Positions 9,651 through 20,133 of a stretch of DNA of 64,000 nt are shown piece by piece; position 1 is the first letter of the stretch; each line of letters starts with the position of its first letter. A program made the position numbers and the translations under genes. The notes beneath the pieces were generated by a model, which saw only the letters and a program-made list of their open reading frames with translations, was not told the DNA's origin and ran no database searches. This DNA is from Coprinellus micaceus (Eukaryota > Basidiomycota > Agaricomycetes > Agaricales > Psathyrellaceae): positions 3,286,001 through 3,350,000 of the forward strand of contig OX596335.1 in NCBI GenBank assembly GCA_951394405.1. The letters run 5' to 3'.

Positions 9651-11813
9651 ATGACGGCTGGAGGTTCCCCTCGATCTCGTTCACCCCAGATACCACCCAC
9701 ACTCGAGATGGTTCATCATGCCGACCAGGAAATCATCTATACCCTTGGCTCTTTCCAGGAGCAATTGTTTCCAACCCTACGAGGTGGAGACAGCGCTCTG
9801 GCCGCATTTCTGTCCAAATGGAATTCTTTCAACGACACCATTCAAAGCTGTTCCGAGAGCCTTCGAGCGGAAACGCTAGAAAGGCTCTTGGCCTTCTCGA
9901 ACATGGTCGCCTCCGTTACAGGAGGACTCGCCCAAGCTCTCTCACTAAGCGAGAAGCTCCTTGACGAAGTCTCGACAGTTGTGGATGAATCAATCTTGGC
10001 CGATACCCCCACGGCGCGAGGTAAGATAATTGGGCTGGTATACAAGTAACAAACTACCCCATGCTCATCACCTCTCAGCGCCTTCGCAGGTCACACCATA
10101 CATCAAGCTTACATCAAAGTGGCTTATGGCCAACGTTCATAACCCCTACCCATCGCCGGAGGTACGGACGTCCATCGCTACACAAACTAATTCGTCAAAG
10201 AAAGACGTCGACAACTGGTTCCTCGATGCTCGTAAGCGAATCGGATGGAACGACATGCGACGGAAGCACTTCGACAACAAGCGGGTCGGCATCGTGGACG
10301 CTGCAAAGCGATTCTTTCTAAGCGCCGACCCCTCCCGACCTCTCCCACCCATCGTAGAGAGCGAGTTTGCCAGCGTCCAACTTCGCGCCCAAGAGCTTTA
10401 TTCGAACAAGTTCGAGGAGAGCCCCCTTGCTGCCCGGTTGGATATGTCAATAATCAACGCGAAGACTGGCGCTAAGGCAGGGGTCGGAGGAAATAATTCC
10501 CGCCGAGACCTCACCCCTCCCGCCGCCAAAGCCGCTCGCCACTATCCCTCCCCCCAGCCATCCCCCGCAGGGTCCTTCCAGTCGTTGTCATCATCACCAT
10601 TACCGCCATTCTCGGAGCTTCCATCCACCACTTCTAAGCGTAGAGCTTCTGTGCTATCCGACGTCGAGGAGCAAAAGCAGCGGCCATTAAAACGCCGAAG
10701 GTCGCTATTTATCCTTTTTTTCGTTAGCCTTCCAAGCCTCATTAATTTCCAGGTCATCCAAGGTTGACCAAAGCTGCTCGCCGTCACTCACACTTCAAAG
10801 GTAATGAACTGACCTTCAATGCTACCGTTCGCTTTTTCACCTGATTATGCTTCTTTTAGACCTGCAGGCTTCATCTCTTCCGAGGCCTGTCTGCCGTCAC
10901 CCGTCTCTTCCACCTTCGACAAGACCGAGCTTCACCCACCGCCACACTACCCCACCCACATTGCCCCAGTCTCCCACAAGCGTAAACGCCGGCTATCAGA
11001 TCCTGAAGGCTTACCGAGCCCAAAACGGCCACGAGCCCCCTCAATGTCCTCCCGAATTCAAACCGTGTCCAACCCCTTACCTATGAGTCAACCCACAACG
11101 GATGAATTCGACTGGGATCAACTACTGGATTTCTCTACACTCCCGCCACCCGGTTCTCTACTATCGCCCGAGGACATTCCTGGACCGATAGACATTTCTC
11201 TCTTCGAGTTCCCCGTATGGGAACAGCATGGATATGGTTCGTTCAACCCGTCCCCGAGTCAGGGTGAGTACTCATTGGAAGTTTGTCCTCTTATGGAAAC
11301 CGACGTTCCAAATCCAGAGCCGATCATTGCGTCGTCATCCTCAAGCACTCTCAATCTGGGTGCAATTGACGACTTCCCGACTCCATCAACCAATCCTCTA
11401 GCTGAAGGTACGTTTCAAACACCGTAGCTCATTTTGAGATGCCAATCAAGATTCGTGAATTAGATTTCCCTCTTTTCAACTGGAACACATACGGCTCTTC
11501 AGAGCCTGATTGCCCAGCGGAACCCATATCCACCAAAGCGAACGGACTCTACATCCTCCCCAACATTTCGTCCGATTTTGCGCCCCTCGCAGACCAGTGG
11601 ACCGCCCCCATCCCACTCTCCGCGACCGACGGATGTCTCCCAACCTTCCCTGTCCCAACCCAGTTAACACCGCAGGAGGTGCTGGCCCAGGCCGTGCCAG
11701 AACCGACGATCACCACAGTGCCCAAGTCCGCGCTTGAGGTGAAGGAAGAGCAGCTGCGCGCCCTCCAGGCGCAGGTCGCCGCTTTGACTGCTGAGATCGC
11801 AGCCGCGTCGTGA
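9651..11813 (+). CDS. HD2-class homeodomain mating protein, pair 2
   Basis: Exons: 9651-10020, 10079-10700, 10753-10800, 10860-11263, 11318-11407 and 11464-11813 (627 aa). Residues 1-123 form the helical specificity region. The homeodomain is about residues 125-183, with WLMANVHNPYPSPE and helix 3 WFLDARKRIGW. Further on are basic clusters (KRRRS, KRKRR, PKRPRAP) and acidic/hydrophobic patches (DEFDWDQLLDFS) resembling activation segments. The protein ends in a coiled-coil-like helix (LRALQAQVAALTAEIAA). Intron 11264-11317 has a perfect GTGAGT donor but is 54 nt, in frame and open, so it was placed by analogy with HD2-1. Function as for HD2-1. Confidence 0.88.
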
Positions 11814-12355
11814 AGGCGCCTCACCGTACACGCGTGCATTCATCTATGGCGATCGATATCCCGCTAAGTTTCTCTTATGCTTTCTTTCCTGACGTTCTGC
11901 TATCTGGCTGTATCAATGGTCCCGCCCAGGTTATCCTGTCTTGTCTATACCTCGCTTTCAGTCTCCACATCGTTGCATCGCACAGCATAGTTTCACAGCA
12001 TAGTTTTCCCCCTTTTCCAGCACCGCATTGCATTCCCTCGCACTTTTAGCACCTATCATTATTGCATATCTTTTTCGCATACCTATCTACATAACTGCAG
12101 GCTATTCTAGTTGCATAGTATCCTGGTCTAATCCCGTCTAATCAAACAGCATCGTCGCATCCCGTTGAATCTCCTGCTCGAGGATCAGAACGTCAACAGG
12201 AGGGAAAGAAGTTGTTGGCCAGCACATCACGCGCCCTTGCAATGTAAAACAGGATAAAACATATCTAAATGCTACAATGTTGGCCGAATGGTTTCCCTTA
12301 TGTTCTTCCTCTAAAACCGTGTATATATTGAAAGCGTACTGCAATACAACTGAAC
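11814..12355. other. Convergent spacer between HD2-2 and MIP
   Basis: These 542 bases hold the 3' UTRs of HD2-2 and MIP. The sequence is pyrimidine-rich then AT-rich and has no convincing frame. No repeat or mobile element is visible. Confidence 0.5.
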
Positions 12356-14848
12356 TCAATGCCTCCCCGACACCCCGACCTCGTCTTCAATCCTCCACTT
12401 GCCTACCTCCTTCATCGCCTCCGCATCCCCGCTCTCCAACTCTGGCATCTTCAACAGCCCACCAACCATGTGCCAAGGGTCCCTCGCACCACCATGCCTC
12501 AACACCTCCCCCCTCAGCCTCTCACCCATGCTTCGATCAAGTGGGTTCTCCGAGAACACCTTGGACCATACCCGGGATGCGATGGCTCTGTCGAAGAGGT
12601 AGGAATAGTAGGTGGCACCGTATCCGAAGAGGTGACCGAACTGGGTTTGGAATGATGTACCGGGGACGTAGGGAATAAGCCCACGAGTGTTATGTAGATT
12701 TGCGAGTTCGGCTGTCGAGTCGAATGAAGGGTGCAGGACGGAAGGTGCGTGATATCGTTGGTCGGCAGCGGCTAGTAGGATTTGGGAGTAGGTATCGATG
12801 GAGTGGCATGGGTCGGCGTGGTGATTTCCGGTCGACCGAAGGGTAGTGGTGCTCTCCGCATCGAAGAGTGAGAGGACGGTGGGTGAGTTAAGGAAGTGCT
12901 CCATGAGTATTGAGGGGAGTTCGACGAAGTCCGTTGCGCAGCGTGTTCCGGAGACGTTCTGGTACTCAGTTCTACCAAGCATGGCTGGAAAGGTTTTCAG
13001 TTTGATATCCCAATTTGAGAGGAAGTGCAACTCACAGTGCATTGCGTGCCCCATCTCATGGAAGAGAGTAAGAACTTCGTACCACTCCAGTACCGTGGGC
13101 CCTCGCGATACCGAGGGCCTGGCGAACTCGGTGAGGAGCACAACCAGAGGGAGTTGGTATACACCATCCTGGTTCGGGAGTCTGTGCCTCTTCGCCGACT
13201 CAAAGGTCTGCGACTCCTGGATTCTATGTTCCTCTCCTTCAAGGATCAAGTCTCCAGCTTCGTCATCGTCATCTGCGCGCCTTGAACACCTCACAGTATA
13301 ATGTGCGGCACCACTAGCCTTGTTTCGTCGAGCAAACAAATCCGCGTAAATCCACCCAATGATGCCCTGGTTCTCGTCCACAACTTCAAGCTTCTGGACG
13401 TCGGTGTGCCACGTCTCACCCGAGGCGGACTTGGCTGGTCGAAGAGAAACGCCGTAGAGGTGGCGGAAGAGTCGTGAGAGGCCCATGAACACAGTGCCAA
13501 GGGTCAAAGGTGGGAGGGGTATCGGAGGTGCAGGGGGATCTGGGGGACAGTAGAAATCCCGGTCCCATGCTTGAACGATGGGTAATGAGGGTAAATTGTG
13601 GTGAGCTTGTTTTCGCTGCGCTAAGGTGTGCAAAGCGCGTCGGGCGAAGGGTCGTGTATGATCCATAAGTGCGTCTAGAAAGTTAGAAACGTTCTCTGTA
13701 TTCCGATGTTAGTTGGACTGCATTCGTTGATAGCATGCACAATACTCACCTGGCGTCTTGGCCATCTTATCGTCTAGGGTTAGATGTGCGAAACTAGGCC
13801 GTCCAATTAGTTGTGCGAGCTCTGCTCGTTTGCGTAGAAGGGCTTCCAGTACTGAGATTTGCTCTGCCGTGCTCGAATTGGAAGCAATATAGATCCGTCT
13901 ACGGGGTTCCTCTTCTGGCGCCGCCCGCATTATCATCTGGGCCTGTAAAGACCCAGGATATACCTGCAAATCTTTCTTCGTGAACCGAGCCTGAAGCTGC
14001 AGTCGTACGCCCATCCCCTGATCCTTCAAGCCTGCCAATTCAGACGCCTTGATCGAGGTGGGGGGCCGGGGTGTGTTGGCATTCTCCAAGAATTGGCGGC
14101 CGAGTGAAAGGATATCAGATGAGAGGGAAACGAATTTCTGGCGTTCAGCAGGGGGTAAATCGATAGCAGATTTCTCGAAGTCGCGCCAAAAGATGAGAGC
14201 AGTTTGATAGGCTTCCGGACTAAGCGTTTTGACGATGGAAGGATCCGAAAGAACAGCTTTGAGGACCTAGGTCAAGCAGACAGGTCAGAGATCAATCATT
14301 ATCACTGTCCAGAGTGGTTCACGTACTTCGTAGAGCCCAACATGTGTATTCAAGACGTTCATGAATTCACAGAGTGTTTCGTACGCGTGGTTGGCAGCTT
14401 CCATCCAGAGTCGGTCTGGATGGGCGTTCCGGACAAGCTCTGCGAGGTCAATGACTCCACAGAGCATGTCACTCAGACGGTCAAGGTTCTTGACCACCTT
14501 GAGCAGCTCATCCCTCGACTCCCGTGCTCGTAGTATCCGCTCCGTCAACAGTTGTGCTCGTACGAGAGTTGCTTCGGCCAAGGATATTAATGCTCGCGGG
14601 TGAGTAAGCGATGGGTGTCCAAAGAGTCCTGTTGTAGCAAATGGCGACTTCGATGTTGAGTGCCCTGGTTGGTCGAATAACTCGACCAGGGACCGGTCGT
14701 CTGTGGAAGCCGGCAAATGGTGCTGAGCATGTGTCGCGAGTCCTCGCTGTCGCGTCGTTTCCTTCTGGGCGACCAAGCAACCCCGGAAACGATATGTAAT
14801 CTTCAGAGCATGTCTGTGCAGGGCCTTGCGCGCAGCTCTCCCGAGCAT
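12356..14848 (-). CDS. MIP: Mitochondrial intermediate peptidase (M3 family)
   Basis: Exons in coding order: 14848-14327, 14266-13750, 13695-13036 and 12984-12356 (775 aa, the usual length). The protein cleaves an octapeptide from imported matrix proteins after the processing peptidase. It starts with a basic, acid-free presequence ([16 protein letters not shown]). The zinc motif HEMGH is at about residues 559-563 and is followed by [17 protein letters not shown] once intron 12985-13035 is removed. That intron is 51 nt, in frame and stop-free, and would insert 17 residues next to the active site if retained. The C-terminal YLFDRAIAS and WSKVF segments are conserved in the family. MIP is the classical neighbour of the A mating locus, which supports the identity of the whole region. 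Confidence 0.95.
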
Positions 14849-15259
14849 GGGATCTCTGAGGAGGATGAGATGGTGGTTGGGGTCGAAGCTGTCAACTTTT
14901 CAATGCGGGTGCAGTCAATTGTACTGTGCGAATTGTCGCTCGCTTATTGGTTGATGGACTTCCGTTTTTGGAACGGATACACCTCCGTCACGGTTATCCT
15001 CTGTCGTCTTGCGAAATCCTCGAGGGGTGTAGCGCAATTCAATTTGACTTGACAAGATGGAATCAAAGGATAGATATTAACCATTCGGTCATAACCTGGG
15101 ATGCGGTCTATACAATGAGATGCCGTGCAAGAGAAGGCGAATGTGACTATGTGCAGTGATGGAACAAAATGTGCTTGGATCAGGATACTCGTAGATGTGA
15201 GAGTCATTAGCGGGGAAGATACAAAATACGTTACCAGTCTAAGAAGGGTGTGGGGTATA
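14849..15259. other. Spacer: MIP promoter and WHIM-gene 3' end
   Basis: These 411 bases lie between the MIP start and the end of the next minus-strand gene. Only short overlapping frames occur. It should contain the MIP promoter; no specific site was identified. Confidence 0.45.
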
Positions 15260-17424
15260 TCATGCAGTGTCCATTGGTGAAGGAGACAAACTGCCCCTCG
15301 TGCTCGGATCTTCAGATTCCGCGCCACCGGTTATGTCAGGACGAGGTGAAGAGGGAAGGTGAATGTCTTCGCTGAGAGCCTCTTTCATTGTGTCTTTATG
15401 TGACTTGCCGTCATTAGGAAGCAGAGACCCATTAGATGCCTCGTTCCCATTTGTTGAAACGTCGATATCCATATCTTCGCCTGGAGCAGGTTCGACGGCA
15501 TAGACCCAGAATTTGGACTTTTTCTTTCCAGCGATCTGCTCCACAGCGACTTCTGTTGGTTTCAAAGCGGCGGCCCCAGACTTCTTGACCTTGACACCAT
15601 TCGTTACCCCGTTGTTCGAAGGTTGCGAACCGTCCGCCGAGATTCCACTGGCGATGCTGTCTTCCCTCCGGGCGCGCTTCATTGCTCGGTCGTCGTCAAG
15701 CTGGGTTTCGGGTGGTGCGCCTAATCGCGTCGACCGTCGCTCCCCTCTCCAATTCTTCCACGAATCTCCCGCGGAAGCATCCTTATTGGAGGATTGCTTG
15801 ATAGCTGCGGCACGCCCCGATCGCCTTGTTGGAGCAGGGGCTGACTTTCGTTTCCGAGAGCCACTAGAGAACTCATCCTCCTCCATGTCGTCCTGATAGC
15901 GGTAGTCGTCTCCCTCGTCCTACGGAGTCGGCAGTATCAGCCTCGAGGTTGGCAAAATTGGTATGAATCATTCAACGACTTACCTCGCTATCAGGTCCGT
16001 CATCGTATACATAGTCAGGCTTTTGGGTGCGACGTCGGGTGCGAGTTTCCCGAAGTTCAGCCTGGGCATACAGAGCATACTTCTGCTCTATCTTTTTCCT
16101 AGCTCTTGCGACACGCTACAGGAACGAAGGTGGGTTCAGCTGGGCGGGCCACTACACAACGAAGAAACTACTCGCCGCTAGCTCGGTATCAATCGCCTCA
16201 ATGCGGCCTTCAAGGACTTCAATCAAATCGACATGGGCTTGCTCAGGCTTTGGCCGCTTCTGCTTCTTCTTGGGCTCTGGGGGAGCGTCTTCTCTGAGTT
16301 TCCCGATGAGGGCCACATATTCCTCTTTAGTGGAGGAAACACTCTGGAAACTGCAAGTAATCTTCCACGGGTTTGTTGAGATGTATACTCTCGGTGAATC
16401 TAGACGGAAGGGACATGTACGTCAGCGCACAGTTTAACCTAAGAAAGGAGGACGGCCAAACGGCAAGGGCCGAAACACAGATGCGAAGAAAGGGTGATCA
16501 TATACGAGCACCCAGGCAAATACGCGCAAATAGCCGCGTTCTGCACGGTGGAAGAATGGGAATGAGAGTGCACGGACCATCTGTTGCCCAGTAGCGTTTC
16601 TTGGAGCTGTCCTGCCCGATAGGCAGAAGGTGCAAGCATTCGCGACTTTGAGGATCTGAGGTGTCCAGAGGAGGCGTGATTTCTCGCTTCTTGTGCTTGT
16701 TATGCACAACGCCCCATGCACGATCGATGATGACTTTGATAGAAGGCGCATGGGTAAGTTGCAGGTCGACGAGTTGCCGCAGAACTTTGAGCTGTGGGAG
16801 GATGGAGCGGGGGAGAACAACTGGCATCAGTGTCCAATTAGCTCCAAATAGGGTACGGCGGCAGCTCACCTTAAAGTCCCAGCCCGTGGTGAAGAACCCG
16901 CCACCAGAAGCGATGAACGGGTCTACGTTCGCGTTGAGCTTATCATCCCAGAAGATGGTCCTTTCAGGCGTCTTCAGGAATTCGCCCAGAACGCTCTGAA
17001 CGGTCGAAGATATCAAGTCGGTACTGGAACACGGCAACGTGTTCAGCTGTTGAACTTCGAGACCTGCATATTCGACACGCCCTCACCTCAAGTTACGCGT
17101 CTGCGGTTTGAGGTTGAGGATAAAGTGGGCGAGGACATCCGTCAAAATGGTATTGGGCCCATTTGACATCACTGCCTCCTCAAAACTATTGGTGTGAAAC
17201 ACGACGTGGAACAACTGTCAGATAGAGTTACTGGGGAGACAAAGTGTCACGCACTCTGTAGGAGTCTCCAACCCTTCAACCTTGTGCTTCAGGTTCGTGA
17301 ACTTGCATATGAAGGAATAGACGTAGAGTGATTCCCAGCGGTCGCGTGGATGGGTTGCGTCGGACGGTGGACAAACATGGGGTTTCTTCTCTACCTTCTC
17401 CGTTGCTGCATGCTGCGCCGACAT
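15260..17424 (-). CDS. WHIM-domain chromatin-remodelling accessory protein
   Basis: Exons in coding order: 17424-17251, 17214-17087, 17023-16870, 16791-16578, 16399-16176, 16115-15984 and 15919-15260 (561 aa). After an N-terminal helical DDT-like part (DRWESLYVYSFICKF, FHTNSFEEAV) comes a WHIM1-type block: GWDFKLKVLRQLVDLQL, then LLPIGQDSSKKRYWATDDSP. The C-terminus is acidic and basic low complexity with KRK and RRSGRAAA motifs. WHIM/DDT proteins (RSF1, CECR2, Itc1 types) are non-catalytic partners of ISWI ATPases, so a nuclear nucleosome-spacing role is likely; the exact subunit is not decided. Intron 17215-17250 is only 36 nt. Intron 16116-16175 needs a GC donor. Intron 16400-16577 is unusually long (178 nt). 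Confidence 0.7.
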
Positions 17425-17746
17425 TGGGCCGCCGATAACGGCGCGACGTGGTGGTGGGGGGAAGAGAGTCGGGATGTGGAGATCACGGTTTGATAGAAAA
17501 GCCCGTCACACTTCATTTTGGCTGGAACAAATATATTACAAAGTATCCCTATTCAGGCACGTTATTGACGCGCTCGAGCCATGTCTTTCGTCGCAGCAAG
17601 AGTATGACTGAATGACCTGGGCGCAATTCGCGTCGAACCAAAGGTAGATCGGAGATGGAGCCTTCTTCGTAGAGGTACAAGTGAATAGCGTACAGAAATT
17701 CCAGGAGAAGCAGGAAAGCGAGAATAGAGAGCGTCCTGGCTGAATC
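17425..17746. other. Spacer between two minus-strand genes
   Basis: These 322 bases contain the promoter of the WHIM gene and the 3' UTR of the FAM32A-like gene, with an AT-rich run (AAATATATTACAAAGTAT, 17527-17544) suited to polyadenylation. No other feature was seen. Confidence 0.45.
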
Positions 17747-18324
17747 TTATCCGGGCCCGACCTGAGGGATACTGTCAGATTCGGTCGGAGAGGAGCAGCA
17801 GGCAAGACGGATGCTTACCTTGGGAATGTCGTGATGTTCACTGAGAGTCTCAAGGTGCTTATTAAAGTCGGCAACGCGGTCTTTGTGGGTCTTCTTCGCC
17901 AGCTTGTGAACGCGCTGCTCCAACTGTTGAGGGTATAAGTCGATACACAGAGTTGACCGTGGATCTGCTACGCACCCTCTTCCGCTGTACCTCCTCGAAC
18001 CGTTTCTCTGCTTCTGTCTTCCGAGTCGACGAACTGCTGCTGCTGTTGCCGCCTGCTACTGCTGGAGACTCACGTCCACTGCTCGAGGAGGCTTGAACGA
18101 GTTCATCGGATTTGAGGATCTCCTTCAGTTGTTCCGCGTCATGCTGCTCCTCGGTGGAAGTGGACTTTGACGAGGATGATTTGGACTTTTTCTTCTTCCT
18201 GAGACCTTGTTAGCGCAACGGAGAACCGAATAAACGCCAGGGCTCACTTCTTCACGATACCACCCTCAGCGACCCCTCCTTTGAGCTTTAGGGAGCCACC
18301 AGGGCGAAAGTCATAAGCTGACAT
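17747..18324 (-). CDS. FAM32A-like (DUF1754) spliceosomal protein
   Basis: Exons in coding order: 18324-18248, 18198-17976, 17923-17819 and 17761-17747 (139 aa). The start MSAYDFRPGGSLKLKGG is followed by a poly-Lys stretch, a Ser-rich linker and the family C-terminus LAKKTHKDRVADFNKHLETL...HHDIPKVGPG. The last exon encodes only VGPG and the stop. Human FAM32A sits in the catalytic spliceosome and promotes exon ligation (established); the fungal homologues are taken to do the same in the nucleus. The linker is longer than in animal FAM32A. The divergent neighbour is the TMEM115-like gene, 196 bp away. Confidence 0.88.
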
Positions 18325-18520
18325 GGAGGCGTGAGGTCAAGAGCACATCTGCGGAACCAGTGGCTCAACTGACACCGAAAAGGCAACTGCACGTGTGCTG
18401 TCTGTCACTGCATCGCGGGGGAAATCTTTGCCGCGTCGGTCTCTGACGGTTACGTGCTTACCAGCTTCCGCTCATTCTCCTCGTTGTTGTCGCTCGCACC
18501 GTCGCCAGCCCTCAGCCAAT
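18325..18520. promoter_or_regulatory. Bidirectional promoter (FAM32A / TMEM115)
   Basis: These 196 bases separate two divergent start codons. They are GC-rich and TATA-less as far as can be seen. The role is inferred from the arrangement. Confidence 0.55.
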
Positions 18521-19831
18521 ATGGCAATGCTGTCTTCACCGCTGGCCCTGATCCAGTCGGTTCCACCAGTCACAAGAGCATTCACCGCAGCCACCATCGC
18601 ATCGTCCGCCCTTTATGGATATTGTTGGTGGAAAGGTGTTGGCCCTGACGCGGTGTATTATATGACGATGATGCCTGGGTCGTGTATCTATACCCCATGG
18701 ACCTTCCTGACATCAGGACTTGTCGAGACGTCGATATGGGAGGTTTGTGTCCCCTCGTTACACCACTGCAACTGCTGGAGCTGACCTTGACCCATCCCGC
18801 AGTTCATCGCGACCCTCATCTTCGTCCCCGCTTCCTTGAAGTACCTGGAGAGATTGTGGGGGAGCGTTGAAATTCTCAAATTCATCGTTGTTACCATCGG
18901 TCTTTCCAACGTCATTGCATTCGGGCTCAACTGGATCGAATATACGGTGCTCAGGAACCAGATCTTCCTGTTCGTCCTCTCGTCCCATTACAATTGGCAC
19001 CTGCTCTGACATGACGCAGTGCTATGCCGTATCACGGTCAAACGGCCCTGCAGATTGGCCTTTTGGTCGCTTTCACCCAGCTTATTCCTGAACACAATGT
19101 CCAGTTAATGGGAGTTATCCGAGTACGGGTCAAGGTGAGTGCTAATTGTCTCCCTACAAGGCCGTAAACCTGACTTTCGCGAAGACCCTTCCCATGGCCT
19201 ACCTTACCCTTTCCACTGTCCTCTGCATCGTCGGATTCCAGAATCCTTGGATCCTGATTCAGTTTGGATGGTTCGTCAGCTGGGTCTACCTCCGATTCTA
19301 CAAGAAGACCACCGTCGAATCGATCAATGGTGTCACCTACGGAGACAGGAGCGATACCTTCTCCCTCATTTCCTGGTTCCCACCCTTCATGCAGTACGTT
19401 CGTTCCTACTGGCGTACGTCTACCTTATGATACTAACTCCTTTCGCAGCACTCCGCTGACACACCTTGGCAACTTCGTCCACGGGCTTGCCAACCGATTC
19501 CACCTCATCCCCACTACTTCGTCTGATATCGAAGGCGGGGCATACGCTCAGGTTCCCGGCGGTGCACGAGCCGAAGCTGAGAGAAGACGGTGAGTCCTCC
19601 AACTCCACTACAATCCAGCCCTCCGCTTAACGAGGAATTCTCAGAGCGATGGCACTGAAGGCGCTGGATCAACGGGTCGCGAATACGTCATCACCTGTTG
19701 GAGGTTCCTCCAGTAATGCCTCGAGAGCAGGCCAGCCCTCCTTGCCGCGAAGCGAAAGCGCGTCATCTCATGGATCGGCGTCCACTTCTGGTGGCGCTGG
19801 GAAATCGACCGACGCCCTCAACAAGGCATAA
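18521..19831 (+). CDS. TMEM115-like rhomboid-fold Golgi membrane protein
   Basis: Exons: 18521-18742, 18803-18981, 19020-19134, 19185-19393, 19449-19589 and 19645-19831 (350 aa). The protein has several hydrophobic helices, including ILKFIVVTIGLSNVIAFG and QIGLLVAFTQLIPEH. The DUF1751 signature follows: PMAYLTLSTVLCIVGFQ, then ILIQFGWFVSWVYLRFYK and DTFSLISWFPP. A Ser/Gly-rich cytosolic tail ends it. TMEM115 is a pseudo-rhomboid of the Golgi that binds the COG complex and supports retrograde traffic and glycosylation (established for the human protein). The next gene downstream encodes a COG subunit. Intron 18982-19019 is only 38 nt with a GTCCCA donor, the least certain junction. Confidence 0.87.
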
Positions 19832-20133
19832 ATTTGGGTGCCATGAAAGTTGGTGTTTGTTACTAACAACCTTCCTTATGGACCCGTGCCTGTTTGTATT
19901 CACCCTCTACAGTATGCCTGTGGACCCATCCATAATGACTGTCTACATGGCTCTCCGATAATACCACGTAGTCGATATCTTATCGATACCAATAGATTTA
20001 CTGTCCGCAGTCCCCAGAGTGTTTTTGACCTTCGCGTCAGGGGTCCCGGTTAGAGGTGCCATCAGTGCTGACTAAGGAATTCCTCCTGGTTATGCGTTGG
20101 GCGTCGCGGCGCTTGACTAGACAGCGTTGAGCA
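19832..20133. other. Spacer between TMEM115-like and COG1 genes
   Basis: These 302 bases hold the TMEM115 3' UTR and the COG1 promoter. No additional frame or motif was recognised. Confidence 0.45.

Larger units (their letters stand above)
1157..14848. other. A (HD) mating-type locus with flanks
   Basis: The gene order is beta-flanking-type gene (+), HD1-1 (-), HD2-1 (+), HD1-2 (-), HD2-2 (+), MIP (-). Each HD1/HD2 pair is transcribed divergently from a shared promoter, as known for Agaricomycete A loci. MIP on the right and the beta-flanking-type gene on the left match the classical borders in Coprinopsis, Pleurotus and others (established knowledge). Both pairs have intact reading frames and full homeodomains, so this haplotype has two potentially functional HD subloci within about 9.4 kb. 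No transposon or other gene interrupts the locus. Confidence 0.9.

Noticed and set aside
9390..14848. Possible further HD gene fragments between HD2-2 and MIP
   Set aside because: The 542-bp spacer contains no homeodomain motif or HD-like N-terminal helix in any frame.
16400..16577. A hidden exon inside the 178-nt intron of the WHIM gene
   Set aside because: No sub-segment with flanking AG and GT keeps the phase and adds residues expected between YWATD and DSPRVY, which are adjacent in the family.
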